From positions 434,001 to 498,000 of the forward strand of contig CAXTHH010000001.1 in the NCBI GenBank assembly GCA_964244065.1: a stretch of DNA of 64,000 nt. Direction: 5' to 3'. The stretch comes from JASLDZ01 sp964244065 (lineage in GTDB: Bacteria; Pseudomonadota; Alphaproteobacteria; Caulobacterales; Caulobacteraceae). The notes beneath the pieces are model-generated. The model did no database searches, was not told where the DNA came from, and saw nothing but the letters and a program-made list of their open reading frames with translations. Both the position numbers and the translations under genes were made by a program. This document shows positions 40,701 to 50,723 of the stretch, piece by piece (the first letter of the stretch is position 1; each line of letters opens with the position of its first letter).

Positions 40701-41123
40701 GTGATCGGCAGGCTCAACCACGTCGGCGTCGCCACGCCGGACATCGCGGCCAGCGCGGCCATGTACCGCGACCTGTTCGGCGCGACGCGCATCACGGAGA
40801 CGCGCACCCTCGCCGAGCAGGGCGTGCACGTGGCCTTCGTCTCCCTGCTCAACAGCGAGATCGAGCTGATCCAGCCGATCGACGACAGGAGCCCGATCGC
40901 CGGCTTCCTCGCCAAGAACCCCGCCGGCGGCCAGCACCACGTCTGCTTCGAGGTCGACGACATCCTGGCCGCCCGCGACGCACTCGTCCGCCGCGGCGCC
41001 CAGGTGATCGGCTCCGGCGAGCCGCGGATCGGCGCCCACGGAACGCCCATCCTGTTCCTCCATCCCAAGACGACGGGCGGGGTCCTGGTGGAGCTGATGG
41101 AGACCCCGCGAGGGGCGCACTGA
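40701..41123 (+). CDS. mce: Methylmalonyl-CoA epimerase
   Basis: 140 residues from a GTG with GGAGG five bases before. It is a vicinal-oxygen-chelate protein. Metal ligands are expected at His (RLNHVGVATPDI), Gln/Glu (IELIQPI), His (GGQHHVCFEVDD) and Glu (VLVELME). It interconverts the two epimers of methylmalonyl-CoA in propionate degradation or the ethylmalonyl-CoA pathway. The mutase is not in the window. A longer upstream frame runs through the repeat and RNase J and is a shadow. Confidence 0.93.
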   Translation: MIGRLNHVGVATPDIAASAAMYRDLFGATRITETRTLAEQGVHVAFVSLLNSEIELIQPIDDRSPIAGFLAKNPAGGQHHVCFEVDDILAARDALVRRGAQVIGSGEPRIGAHGTPILFLHPKTTGGVLVELMETPRGAH

Positions 41124-41170
41124 GCTGCGACCCCCTGCCGCAATCCGTTACGTGCGAACGATTCTCATAT

Positions 41171-41188
41171 GTCTACAGGGATGTAGAC
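41171..41188. promoter_or_regulatory. Perfect 7-4-7 dyad upstream of hemA (putative operator)
   Basis: GTCTACA-GGGA-TGTAGAC is a perfect inverted repeat 32 bases before the hemA ATG. A further half-site, TGTAGA, follows at 41204-41209. The sequence does not fit the FNR, Irr or Fur boxes known from alphaproteobacterial heme genes. CTACA...TGTAG resembles BlaI/CopY-type sites, but the 4-bp spacing differs. The regulator is unknown. Confidence 0.55.
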
Positions 41189-41219
41189 TAGCTCTCGTGC
41201 AGGTGTAGAACCCTCGGCC

Positions 41220-42458
41220 ATGGACCACCCGGACTATCTCTCGGCGTTCCAGACCGCGGTGGACCGCGTGAAGGACGAGGGCCGCTACCGCGTCTTCGCC
41301 GACCTCAAGCGCCACCGCGGCGCCTTCCCGCGCGCCACCTGGACCCGCGAGGACGGCTCGCAGCAGGACGTGGTCGTCTGGTGCTCCAACGACTACCTCG
41401 GCCAGGGGCAGAACCCCGTGGTGATCGACGCTATGAAGGCGGCCATCGACTGCGCGGGCTCGGGCAGCGGCGGCACGCGCAACATCAGCGGCACCACCCA
41501 CTGGCACGTGGAGCTGGAGGACGAGCTGGCCGACCTGCACGGCAAGTCGGGCGCGCTCCTGTTCACCTCGGGCTACGTGGCCAACGAGGCGGCGCTCTCC
41601 ACGCTCTACAAGATCCTGCCCGGCCTGATCGTGTTCTCCGACGAGCTGAACCACGCCAGCATGATCGCCGGCATCCGCAACGGCGGCGGCGAGCGGCACG
41701 TGTTCCGCCACAACGACCTCGCGCATCTGGAGCAGCTCCTGGCCGCCGCGCCCGCGCACGCGCCCAAGCTGGTGGCGTTCGAGAGCGTCTACTCCATGGA
41801 CGGCGACATCTCGGACATCCGGGGCACCATCGCCCTGGCCAAGCGCTACGGCGCGCTCACCTATCTCGACGAGGTGCACGCCGTCGGCCTCTACGGCGCG
41901 CGCGGCGCCGGCGTGGCCGAGCGCGACGGCGTCATGGCCGAGATCGACATCGTCGAGGGCACGCTCGGCAAGGCGTTCGGCGTCATGGGCGGCTACATCG
42001 CGGCGGACGCGGTGATCTGCGACGCGGTCCGCTCCTACGCCTCGGGCTTCATCTTCACGACCTCGCTGCCGCCGGCGCTGGCCGCGGGCGCGGCCGCCTC
42101 GATCAAGTGGCTGAAGCAGCACGGCGAGATGCGCGTGCGCCACCAGGAGCGCGCTGCGACGCTGAAGCGCCGCTTCCGCGCGGCGGGCCTGCCGGTGATG
42201 GACGGCAGCGTCAGCCACATCGTGCCGGTGCTGGTCGGCGACCCCGTCCACACCAAGATGGTGTCGGACATGCTGCTGACCGACCACGGCGTCTATGTGC
42301 AGCCGATCAACTACCCCACCGTGCCCCGCGGCACCGAGCGCCTGCGCTTCACGCCCACGCCGTTCCACACCGACGCGATGATGGACGACCTGGTCCACGC
42401 CCTCGACCGCCTGTTCAGCCGCTGCAACGTGGCCCGGCTCGGCGGCGTGGCCGCCTAG
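41220..42458 (+). CDS. hemA: 5-aminolevulinate synthase (ALAS)
   Basis: 412 residues starting MDHPDYLSAFQTAVDRVKDEGRYRVF. It condenses glycine and succinyl-CoA to 5-aminolevulinate, the C4 route to heme. The glycine loop CAGSGSGGTRNISGT, YLDEVHAVGLYG and the PLP lysine Lys251 in EGTLGKAFGVMGGY fit ALAS rather than other alpha-oxoamine synthases. It is a single-gene unit, with an 18-bp dyad upstream. glyA, which makes its substrate glycine, lies just downstream. Confidence 0.96.
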   Translation: MDHPDYLSAFQTAVDRVKDEGRYRVFADLKRHRGAFPRATWTREDGSQQDVVVWCSNDYLGQGQNPVVIDAMKAAIDCAGSGSGGTRNISGTTHWHVELEDELADLHGKSGALLFTSGYVANEAALSTLYKILPGLIVFSDELNHASMIAGIRNGGGERHVFRHNDLAHLEQLLAAAPAHAPKLVAFESVYSMDGDISDIRGTIALAKRYGALTYLDEVHAVGLYGARGAGVAERDGVMAEIDIVEGTLGKAFGVMGGYIAADAVICDAVRSYASGFIFTTSLPPALAAGAAASIKWLKQHGEMRVRHQERAATLKRRFRAAGLPVMDGSVSHIVPVLVGDPVHTKMVSDMLLTDHGVYVQPINYPTVPRGTERLRFTPTPFHTDAMMDDLVHALDRLFSRCNVARLGGVAA

Positions 42459-42537
42459 TCTTCGGGCTTTTCCCCTCATCCGCGTTGCGGGGGGTCCGAA
42501 CCGGCGTAAAAGGGCGCGGTCCCACAGGTCGCCGCCC

Positions 42538-43848
42538 ATGAACGCTCCCGTCCGCACGCCCGACCACATGATGATGCAGGGCGGCTTCTTCGGCGCCAGC
42601 CTCGCCGCGACCGATCCCGACCTGCTCCGCGCGCTCGACGCCGAGATGCGTCGCCAGCAGGACAACATCGAGCTGATCGCGTCCGAGAACATCGTCAGCC
42701 GCGCCGTGCTGGAGGCGCAGGGCAGCGTGCTCACCAACAAGTACGCCGAGGGCTACCCCGGCCGCCGCTACTACGGCGGTTGCGAGTTCGTGGACGTGGC
42801 GGAGAACCTGGCCCGGGAGCGCGCCAAGCAGCTGTTCGGCGCGGGCTTCGCCAACGTGCAGCCGCACTCGGGGGCGCAGGCCAACCAGGCGGTGTTCCTG
42901 GCGCTGTTGCAGCCCGGCGACGTCTACATGGGCATGGACCTGGCGGCGGGCGGGCACCTGACCCACGGCAGCCCGGCCAACCAGTCTGGCAAGTGGTTCC
43001 GGCCCGTGCCCTACACCGTGCGTCAGGACGACCACCTGATCGACTACGACGAGGTGGCGGCCATCGCCCGCCGCGAGCGGCCCAAGCTGATCATCGCCGG
43101 CGGCTCGGCCTACTCGCGGCCCATCGACTTCGCCCGTTTTCGCGCCATCGCCGACGAGGTGGGCGCCTGGCTGATGGTGGACATGGCGCACTACGCCGGC
43201 CTGATCGCCGCCGGCGTCTACCCCAGCCCCGTGCCGCACGCCCACGTCTGCACCACCACCACGCACAAGACGCTGCGCGGCCCGCGCGGCGGCATGATCC
43301 TGACCAACGACGAGAAGCTGGCCAAGAAGTTCGACAGCGCCGTCTTCCCCGGCCTGCAGGGCGGCCCGCTGATGCACGTGATCGCCGCCAAGGCCGTGGC
43401 CTTCGGCGAGGCGCTGCGGCCCGAGTTCAAGGCCTATGCGCAGGCGGTGATCGACAACGCCCGCGTGCTGGCCGCGACGCTCAAGGCGCGGGGCATGGAC
43501 ATCGTCTCGGGCGGCACCGACTGCCACCTGATCCTGGTGGACCTGCGGCCCAAGGGCGTCACCGGCAAGGCCGCGGACCACAGCCTCGAGCAGGCCAACA
43601 TGACCTGCAACAAGAACGGCGTGCCGTTCGACACCGCGCCCTTCACCGTCACCAGCGGCGTGCGCCTGGGCACGCCCGCCGCCACGACGCGCGGCTTCGG
43701 CGTGGAGGAGTTCCGCGAGGTGGGCGAGCTGATCGCCGACGTGGTGGACGGGCTGGCGGCGTCCAACGGCGGCGACAACGGCCCGGCCGAGGCCGCCGCC
43801 CGCGAGCGGGTTTTGGCGCTGACCCGCCGGTTCCCCATCTACGGCTGA
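42538..43848 (+). CDS. glyA: Serine hydroxymethyltransferase
   Basis: 436 residues. It interconverts serine and glycine using tetrahydrofolate and PLP. Motifs: DNIELIASENIVSRAV, NKYAEGYPGRRYYGGCEFVD, PHSGAQANQAVFLALLQPGD, and the PLP lysine Lys244 in TTTTHKTLRGPRGG. About 18 residues precede the usual start (MNAPVRTPDHMMMQGGFFGA). The 79 bases before it hold a half repeat (CCTCATCCGCGTTGCGGGGG) and no riboswitch fold that I can see. Its stop overlaps nrdR (TGATG). Confidence 0.97.
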   Translation: MNAPVRTPDHMMMQGGFFGASLAATDPDLLRALDAEMRRQQDNIELIASENIVSRAVLEAQGSVLTNKYAEGYPGRRYYGGCEFVDVAENLARERAKQLFGAGFANVQPHSGAQANQAVFLALLQPGDVYMGMDLAAGGHLTHGSPANQSGKWFRPVPYTVRQDDHLIDYDEVAAIARRERPKLIIAGGSAYSRPIDFARFRAIADEVGAWLMVDMAHYAGLIAAGVYPSPVPHAHVCTTTTHKTLRGPRGGMILTNDEKLAKKFDSAVFPGLQGGPLMHVIAAKAVAFGEALRPEFKAYAQAVIDNARVLAATLKARGMDIVSGGTDCHLILVDLRPKGVTGKAADHSLEQANMTCNKNGVPFDTAPFTVTSGVRLGTPAATTRGFGVEEFREVGELIADVVDGLAASNGGDNGPAEAAARERVLALTRRFPIYG

Positions 43849-44315
43849 TGCGCTGCCCCTTCTGCTCGCACGCCGAGAGCCAGGTCAAAGACAGCCGCCC
43901 CTCCGAGGACGGCGCCTCCATCCGCCGCCGCCGCTCCTGCCCGCAGTGCGGCGGCCGCTTCACCACCTTCGAGCGGGTGCAGCTGCGCGAGCTGGTGATC
44001 GTCAAGAAGAGCGGCCGGCGAACGCCGTTCGACCGCGAGAAGCTGGAGCGCTCGGTCGCCATCGCCACGCGCAAGCGCCCCGTCGAGCCCGAGCGTGTGG
44101 ACAAGATGATCAGCGGCATCGTCCGCCAGCTGGAGAGCCGGGGCGAGACCGACATCAAGAGCGACGTGGTGGGCGAGCTGGTGATGAGCGCGCTCAAGAG
44201 CCTCGATGAGGTGGCCTATGTGCGCTACGCCAGCGTGTACCGCGACTTCCGCGAGACCGGCGACTTCGCCCGCTTCCTCGGCGAGGAAGGCCTGACCGAG
44301 GAGGAGCCGGTATGA
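43848..44315 (+). CDS. nrdR: Transcriptional repressor NrdR
   Basis: 155 residues from the ATG at 43848 (MRCPFCSHAESQVKDSRPSEDG). A zinc ribbon (CPFC ... CPQCGGRFTTFE) is followed by an ATP-cone domain (VIVKKSGRRTPFDREKLERSV to RETGDFARFLGEE). It senses dATP/ATP and represses ribonucleotide reductase genes. It is coupled to both glyA and nusB. The riboflavin genes that often separate nrdR and nusB in alphaproteobacteria are absent. Confidence 0.96.
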   Translation: MRCPFCSHAESQVKDSRPSEDGASIRRRRSCPQCGGRFTTFERVQLRELVIVKKSGRRTPFDREKLERSVAIATRKRPVEPERVDKMISGIVRQLESRGETDIKSDVVGELVMSALKSLDEVAYVRYASVYRDFRETGDFARFLGEEGLTEEEPV

Positions 44316-44779
44316 GCGCGCCCGCCGTTCAGCGCACGCCGCGCCAGGCCCGCTCCGTCGCCCGCTTGGCCGCCGTGCAGGCGCTCTACCAGATGGAGAC
44401 GGCCGGCGCGGGGGTGGAGGCCGTGGTGCGCGAGTTCCGCGACCACCGCTTCGGCGGCGACATCGAGGGCGAGCTCCTGGCCGAGGCCGACGAGGCCTTC
44501 TTCGCCGACATCGTCCGCGGCGTGGTCGGCCGCCAAGCGGAGATCGACCGGCTGATCACCGGCCGCCTCGCCGCGGGCTGGAAGCTGCAGCGGCTGGACG
44601 CCACCACCCGCGCCACCCTGCGCGCGGGCGCCTGGGAGCTCCTGGCCGCGCCGGAGACCCCGGCCGAGGTGGTGCTGGACGAGTACGTGGAGCTCTCCAA
44701 GGCCTTCCACGAGAACGCCGCGGAGTCCGGCTTCGTGAACGGCGCGTTGGACGCGGTGGCCCGCGAGGTGCGGGGCTGA
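44312..44779 (+). CDS. nusB: Transcription antitermination factor NusB
   Basis: 155 residues starting MSAPAVQRTPRQARSVARLAAVQALYQME. The N-terminal arginine-rich helix, RLAAVQALYQ, and the C-terminal ETPAEVVLDEYVELSKAFHENAAESGFVNGALDAVARE are diagnostic. It binds boxA RNA with S10 in rRNA antitermination. The ATG overlaps the nrdR stop. Confidence 0.95.
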   Translation: MSAPAVQRTPRQARSVARLAAVQALYQMETAGAGVEAVVREFRDHRFGGDIEGELLAEADEAFFADIVRGVVGRQAEIDRLITGRLAAGWKLQRLDATTRATLRAGAWELLAAPETPAEVVLDEYVELSKAFHENAAESGFVNGALDAVAREVRG

Positions 44780-44802
44780 CCCGTCCGTGCTCGCTTTAGA
44801 CT

Positions 44803-44917
44803 CCGTCGTCCTCGGGCTTGACCCGAGGACCGGGCGGGGCGAGCCGAGCCGCTGACGCGGCTGAAAGCCGCCGGCGCGACCTACGCCCGGCCCTCGGGTC
44901 AGGCACGAAGCCGACGG
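44803..44917. repeat. Intergenic palindromic repeat, diverged type (nusB-thiL)
   Basis: Left arm CCGTCGTCCTCGGGCTTGA then CCCGAGGACC, which folds on itself; right arm GGCCCTCGGGTCAGGCACGAA then GCCGACGG, its approximate inverse. The centre contains GCCGCTGACGCGGC. It ends a few bases before thiL, where CGGAGA is the probable ribosome binding site. It is related in design, not in exact sequence, to the copies at 31053, 37214 and 40579. Confidence 0.65.
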
Positions 44918-44925
44918 AGATCGAG

Positions 44926-45903
44926 ATGGCGGGACAGGACCTCGACGAGTTCGGCGAGATCGACCGGCTGTTCCGCCCGCTCACGGGCGGCGCGCCCGAG
45001 GCGCTCGACCTGCTGGACGACGCCGCCGTGCTCCGCCCGCCTCCCGGCGAGGAGTTGGTGGTGACCACCGACGCCCTGGTCGAGGGCGTGCACTGGCTGC
45101 CCGGCACGCCGCCCGAGATCGTCGCCCGAAGGTTGCTGCGCACCAACCTGTCTGACCTCGCGGCCAAGGCGGCCGAGCCCTGGCTGTGGTGGCTGACCGT
45201 GGCGTGGCCGTCCTCATGGGACGCCGTGGCGCGGAGCGCCTTCGCCGCCGGCCTTAGGGAGGACCAGGCGCTCTACGGCCTGCGGCTCGCGGGGGGCGAC
45301 ACGGTGCGCACGCCCGGGCCGGCGCTGGTCTCGGCGACGCTGGTCGGCCGCGCGCCAGAGGGTGCGACGGTCCGGCGGTCGGGCGCGCGGGTTGGCGACG
45401 TGCTGCTGGTCTCGGGCGTGATCGGCGACGCGGGGCTGGGGCTGGAGCGGCTTCGGGCGGGAGCGCCGGTGCACGACGCGCTGGTCGCCCGGCACCTGCT
45501 GCCGGAGCCGCGGCTGGCGTTGCGTGCGGCGCTGCGGGCGCACGCGGCGGCGGCGGCGGACGTGTCGGACGGGCTGCTGGCCGACGCGGGCCGGATCGCG
45601 CGCGCCAGCGGCCTCGCCGTGGAGGTGGAGCTGGCCGATGTTTCGCTGTCGCACGACGCCGCGGCCTGGCTGGCGGGGCAGGGCGATCCGGCCGCCGCGC
45701 GCCTCCGCCTCGCCACCGGCGGCGACGACTATGAGCTGGTGATCGCCGTACGCCCGGAACGCGCGGAGGCGCTAGCGGCGGACGCAGCGCGGGCGGGCAC
45801 GCCCCTGGCCGTCGTCGGCCGTTTCCGGGAGGGTGAGGGCGTGCACGTCACGCTGGACGGCCGCGCGCTCTCGCCGCCCGATCTCGGCTGGCGACATCGC
45901 TGA
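44926..45903 (+). CDS. thiL: Thiamine-monophosphate kinase
   Basis: 325 residues from the ATG at 44926 (MAGQDLDEFGEIDRLFRPLTGG). The longer frame from 44818 runs through the repeat and is unlikely. Motifs: LLDDAAVLRPPPGEELVVTTDALVEGVHW, RRLLRTNLSDLAAKAAEPWLWWL, GGDTVRTPGPALVSATLVGR and AAADVSDGLLADAGRIARAS. It phosphorylates thiamine monophosphate to the diphosphate cofactor. The nusB-thiL pairing is conserved in many proteobacteria. Confidence 0.94.
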   Translation: MAGQDLDEFGEIDRLFRPLTGGAPEALDLLDDAAVLRPPPGEELVVTTDALVEGVHWLPGTPPEIVARRLLRTNLSDLAAKAAEPWLWWLTVAWPSSWDAVARSAFAAGLREDQALYGLRLAGGDTVRTPGPALVSATLVGRAPEGATVRRSGARVGDVLLVSGVIGDAGLGLERLRAGAPVHDALVARHLLPEPRLALRAALRAHAAAAADVSDGLLADAGRIARASGLAVEVELADVSLSHDAAAWLAGQGDPAAARLRLATGGDDYELVIAVRPERAEALAADAARAGTPLAVVGRFREGEGVHVTLDGRALSPPDLGWRHR

Positions 45904-45941
45904 TGCTTGCGCGGGCCGGCGGCGCACGCGAGTCTGCGCCC

Positions 45942-46403
45942 ATGCTCCGCGCCGCATTCGCCTCCGCGCTCGTGCTCGCCGCCCTCGCCTCCGCGCCGGC
46001 CCGGGCCAGCGGGGGGGAGAAGGAGGGGGACGCGCAGCGCATCGTGGAGGTCTCCACCATCGGTACGCCGGTGATCTGGCGCGGCAGGCTGGTGAACTAC
46101 GTCTTCGTGCAGTCCAGGCTGAAGATCGGTCCCGGCCAGGACGCCGCCAGGCTGAAGGCGCAGGAGCCCTTCTTCCGGGACGCGGTGGTGCGCGCCGCGC
46201 ACCGCACCCCGTTCACCGACCCTCGTGACCTGACGCGCATCGACGACCGCGCCTTCTCCGCCGTGCTGTTGCGCGAGGCCCAGCGGATCGCCGGGCCCAG
46301 GGCGTTCGTCTCGGCGGAGGTGACGAGCCAGCAGCCGCGCCAACGCTCAGGCCTGCCCGACACCGGCGCGAGCCGACCGCAGGGGCGCGCCATCACGCCC
46401 TGA
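45942..46403 (+). CDS. Secreted protein of unknown function
   Basis: 153 residues from the ATG at 45942. The signal peptide MLRAAFASALVLAALASAPA then RAS fits signal peptidase I. The mature part (RIVEVSTIGTPVIWRGRLVNYVFVQSRLKIGPGQDAARLKAQEPFFRDAVVRAAHRTPF) looks like a small alpha/beta domain, and the last 30 residues are polar and disordered. An earlier in-frame ATG at 45903 would hide the signal peptide. I recognise no named family. The gene lies between thiL and hppA. Confidence 0.75.
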   Translation: MLRAAFASALVLAALASAPARASGGEKEGDAQRIVEVSTIGTPVIWRGRLVNYVFVQSRLKIGPGQDAARLKAQEPFFRDAVVRAAHRTPFTDPRDLTRIDDRAFSAVLLREAQRIAGPRAFVSAEVTSQQPRQRSGLPDTGASRPQGRAITP

Positions 46404-46572
46404 ACAGGGCCCACCCGCGGTTGCGGAACCGTGGCGATTCCGACAGTCTCCCGCGTCTTCGGCCGGAGAAGACGGGCGTCGAGCCTGCGGTGCACGGTCC
46501 GGGGGAGGAGATGGGGGCGCGTCGAAAGCCGGGCCAGAGGGGCCGGGCGGGCGTGTGGAGGGGCTCTGAGCG

Positions 46573-48771
<2,199 letters not shown>

Positions 48772-48785
48772 TGCCGCAGAAACCG

Positions 48786-48805
48786 TCTCCCGCGCTGGTG
48801 GGAGA
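48786..48805. terminator. Short hairpin between convergent hppA and bamE
   Basis: TCTCCC (48786-48791) and GGGAGA (48800-48805) with an 8-base loop lie in the 46 bases between the two stops. There is no T-tract, so it may be only a weak bidirectional end or an RNA-protecting stem. Confidence 0.35.
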
Positions 48806-48817
48806 GGGATGCGAGGT

Positions 48818-49291
48818 CTAGCGGCCCGCGCCGCGCGCCTGGCCGGGGTCGATGTTGTTGGGCAGCATGCCGCCGCGGCCGATGGTGCCGAGGATCTGCT
48901 CGATCCAGTTCACGGAGCGACCGCGCGTGGGCGTCTCGCGCCCGCCATAGGCGACCCGGTAGCCGTCGGTCAGCTTGTAGGCCTTCACCGCGGCGACCTT
49001 CTCCTCCTTGTCGAAGGTGATCGCGGTCACCTCCCGGTTGCGGACGCGCGGCTTCAGGTACGCCTCCCGCTCGGTGGTCTGGCTGATGTAGTAGAAGACG
49101 GGATCGCCGAAGCTCGACTGGGTGGTCGGCGAGCCCAGCTTCGCGAGCACGGTGGAGCGGGTGTCCACGCCCACCTTCAGCTCGGCCGGCTTCTCGTCGC
49201 GGACCTGGAAGCCGTTGTAGCTGGTCACCGGCGCGCAGGCGGCGCCGGCCAGCATGGCGAGGCAGGGGATGAGGACGCGGACGCGGGACAT
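48818..49291 (-). CDS. bamE: Outer membrane protein assembly factor BamE (SmpA/OmlA family)
   Basis: 157 residues. Signal peptide MSRVRVLIPCLAMLAGAACA with the acylated Cys probably at 19. The core KVGVDTRSTVLAKLGSPTTQSSFGDPVFYYISQTTER and the later EVTAITFDKEEKVAAVKAYKL match the BamE fold. A C-terminal extension GRETPTRGRSVNWIEQILGTIGRGG is common in alphaproteobacteria. It is a lipoprotein of the beta-barrel assembly machine. It shares a palindromic promoter region with the divergent CBP3 gene. Confidence 0.93.
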   Translation of the reverse strand: MSRVRVLIPCLAMLAGAACAPVTSYNGFQVRDEKPAELKVGVDTRSTVLAKLGSPTTQSSFGDPVFYYISQTTEREAYLKPRVRNREVTAITFDKEEKVAAVKAYKLTDGYRVAYGGRETPTRGRSVNWIEQILGTIGRGGMLPNNIDPGQARGAGR

Positions 49292-49349
49292 GGAGCGGGC
49301 TCGCTGGGCGTCGGCTGCGGGGCAGGAGGGTGCGCGCGGCCGGAGGGCT

Positions 49350-49380
49350 TTGACCTAGCGCCCCCGGGCGCCTAGTTCAA
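49350..49380. promoter_or_regulatory. Palindromic divergent promoter pair (bamE / CBP3 gene)
   Basis: Plus strand: TTGACC (49350-49355), 17 bases, TAGTTC (49373-49378). Minus strand: TTGAAC (49380-49375), 17 bases, TAGGTC (49357-49352). The 31-bp stretch is an imperfect palindrome, so each -35 overlaps the other -10. Starts would be near 49385 (52 bases before the CBP3 ATG) and 49345 (54 bases before the bamE ATG). Confidence 0.6.
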
Positions 49381-49436
49381 CGGACCGGCCTTGTGGCCTC
49401 CCGTCGCGGCGGAAAGAGGGCGTACGCGCTCACCCC

Positions 49437-49967
49437 ATGCTCAAGCGCCTGTTCCGACAAAGCCCCGCCTACGCGGCGGGCCAGTCCCTGTACCGCGAGG
49501 CGGCCGGCAAGGCCCGCGACCCCGACCTGTACCTGCGCGCCGAGGCGCCCGACACGGTGGAGGGCCGGTTCGAACTCTACATGATCCACGTGATCCTCCT
49601 GGCCATGCGCCTGCGCGGGGAGGGGCGGCGCGCGCAGGAGACCAGCCAGGTGATGTTCGACGCCTTCCTGCGCGGGCTGGACGACGCCATGCGCGAGATG
49701 GGCGTCGGCGACCTCTCCGTCGGCAAGAAGATGCGCAAGCTGGGCGAGGCCTTCTACGGCCGCGCCAAGGGCTACGCCGCGGCGATCGACACGCCGGACG
49801 AGCTGCGCGCCCTGATCGCCCGCACCCTGTTCGCCGAGGCGCCGGACGCGGACCGCCGCGCAGCGCCGATGGCGGCCTACGTCGCGCGCGCCCATGCCGC
49901 CCTCGCTGTCCAGCCGCTCGACGCGCTGCTCGAAGGGCGGGCGACCTTCCCGGCGGTGGCGGCGTGA
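49437..49967 (+). CDS. Ubiquinol-cytochrome c chaperone (CBP3 family)
   Basis: 176 residues starting MLKRLFRQSPAYAAGQSLYREA. The chaperone core is clear: DTVEGRFELYMIHVILLAMRLRGEGRRAQETSQVMFDAFLRGLDDAMREMGVGDLSVGKKMRKLGEAFYGRAKGY. Relatives assist assembly of cytochrome b in the bc1 complex in mitochondria and alphaproteobacteria. No bc1 gene is nearby. Its stop overlaps the YceD-like gene (GTGA), an arrangement typical of this class. Confidence 0.93.
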   Translation: MLKRLFRQSPAYAAGQSLYREAAGKARDPDLYLRAEAPDTVEGRFELYMIHVILLAMRLRGEGRRAQETSQVMFDAFLRGLDDAMREMGVGDLSVGKKMRKLGEAFYGRAKGYAAAIDTPDELRALIARTLFAEAPDADRRAAPMAAYVARAHAALAVQPLDALLEGRATFPAVAA

Positions 49968-50485
49968 GCGCGCCCACGCCCTGGTCCGTGCCCGTGCGCC
50001 TGTCGGAGGTGCAGAGGGGGACCGTTACACACAGTCTCGACGCCGACGAGGCCGCGCGCGGACGGATCGCCCGCCTGCTCGACCTGCCCTCGCTGTCGCG
50101 GTTCGAGGGGCAGGTGCAGGTCGCGCCGTGGCTGGACGGGGCCGAGCTCCAGGGGCGCTGGTGGGCCGAGCTGGAGCAGACCTGCAGCGTCACCGCCGAC
50201 GCCTTCGCCCAGTCGCCCTCCGGCGAGTTCCAGGTCCGCGTCGTGCCCGCGGGCAGCCGCGCGGCCCCGGCGCCAGACGCCGAGGTGTCGGTCGATCCCG
50301 ACGCGGAGGACCCGCCCGACGTGCTTGAGGGCGAGACGTTCGACCTCGGAGCCTACCTGGTCGAGCATCTGGCGCTGGAGCTCGACCCCTTCCCCCGCAA
50401 GCCGGGCGCGGAATGGGAGCCGCCCGAGCCGGACGCCGAGCCTTCGCCCTTCGCCAAGCTGGCGGCGCTCAAGGGTCGCGCCTGA
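49964..50485 (+). CDS. YceD / DUF177 family protein
   Basis: 173 residues from a GTG overlapping the CBP3 stop. The family core is VAPWLDGAELQGRWWAELEQTCSVTADAF (with the conserved Cys), followed by an acidic linker and LEGETFDLGAYLVEHLALELDPFPRKPGAEW. DUF177 proteins are linked to 23S rRNA processing/accumulation and usually sit next to rpmF-plsX. Here rpmF is missing and plsX follows after 238 bases. Confidence 0.9.
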   Translation: MSAPTPWSVPVRLSEVQRGTVTHSLDADEAARGRIARLLDLPSLSRFEGQVQVAPWLDGAELQGRWWAELEQTCSVTADAFAQSPSGEFQVRVVPAGSRAAPAPDAEVSVDPDAEDPPDVLEGETFDLGAYLVEHLALELDPFPRKPGAEWEPPEPDAEPSPFAKLAALKGRA

Positions 50486-50520
50486 CCCGCTCGGCGACGA
50501 GAGCGCTTCGCCTCCCCCCC

Positions 50521-50645
50521 TCCGCGCATCCCGGCGAAGGCCGGAACCCGGTTGCGGGAGCGGGTGAAGCGGAGCTGGCCATCCCGATGCCGGGCCCTGG
50601 ACCAAGGTCGGACCTGCCTCCCGGCCCTCGTTGTGGCCGGGCCCG
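50521..50645. repeat. Degenerate intergenic palindromic repeat (YceD-plsX)
   Basis: Hairpin CCCGGC-GAA-GGCCGG near 50530-50545, and a second, GGCCCTCGTTGTGGCCGGGCC, near 50624-50644. Layout and position resemble the repeat copies elsewhere, but sequence similarity is weak. The rest of the 238-base spacer has no recognised feature. Confidence 0.35.
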
Positions 50646-50723
50646 CGCTTGCGAAGCGGGCGACGCGCACTAAGGTCCGCCGCTTCCGGGGGCGCCGCCC
50701 CGGGCGACCGGCGTTGCCCCTCC

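Noticed and set aside
42459..42537. Possible glycine riboswitch before glyA
   Set aside because: The 79-base leader is too short, lacks the conserved glycine aptamer core and looks like a half copy of the intergenic repeat.
44818..44925. Upstream start for ThiL at 44818
   Set aside because: It would translate the palindromic repeat into 36 Arg/Ala-rich residues not seen in the family; the ATG at 44926 has CGGAGA ahead of it.
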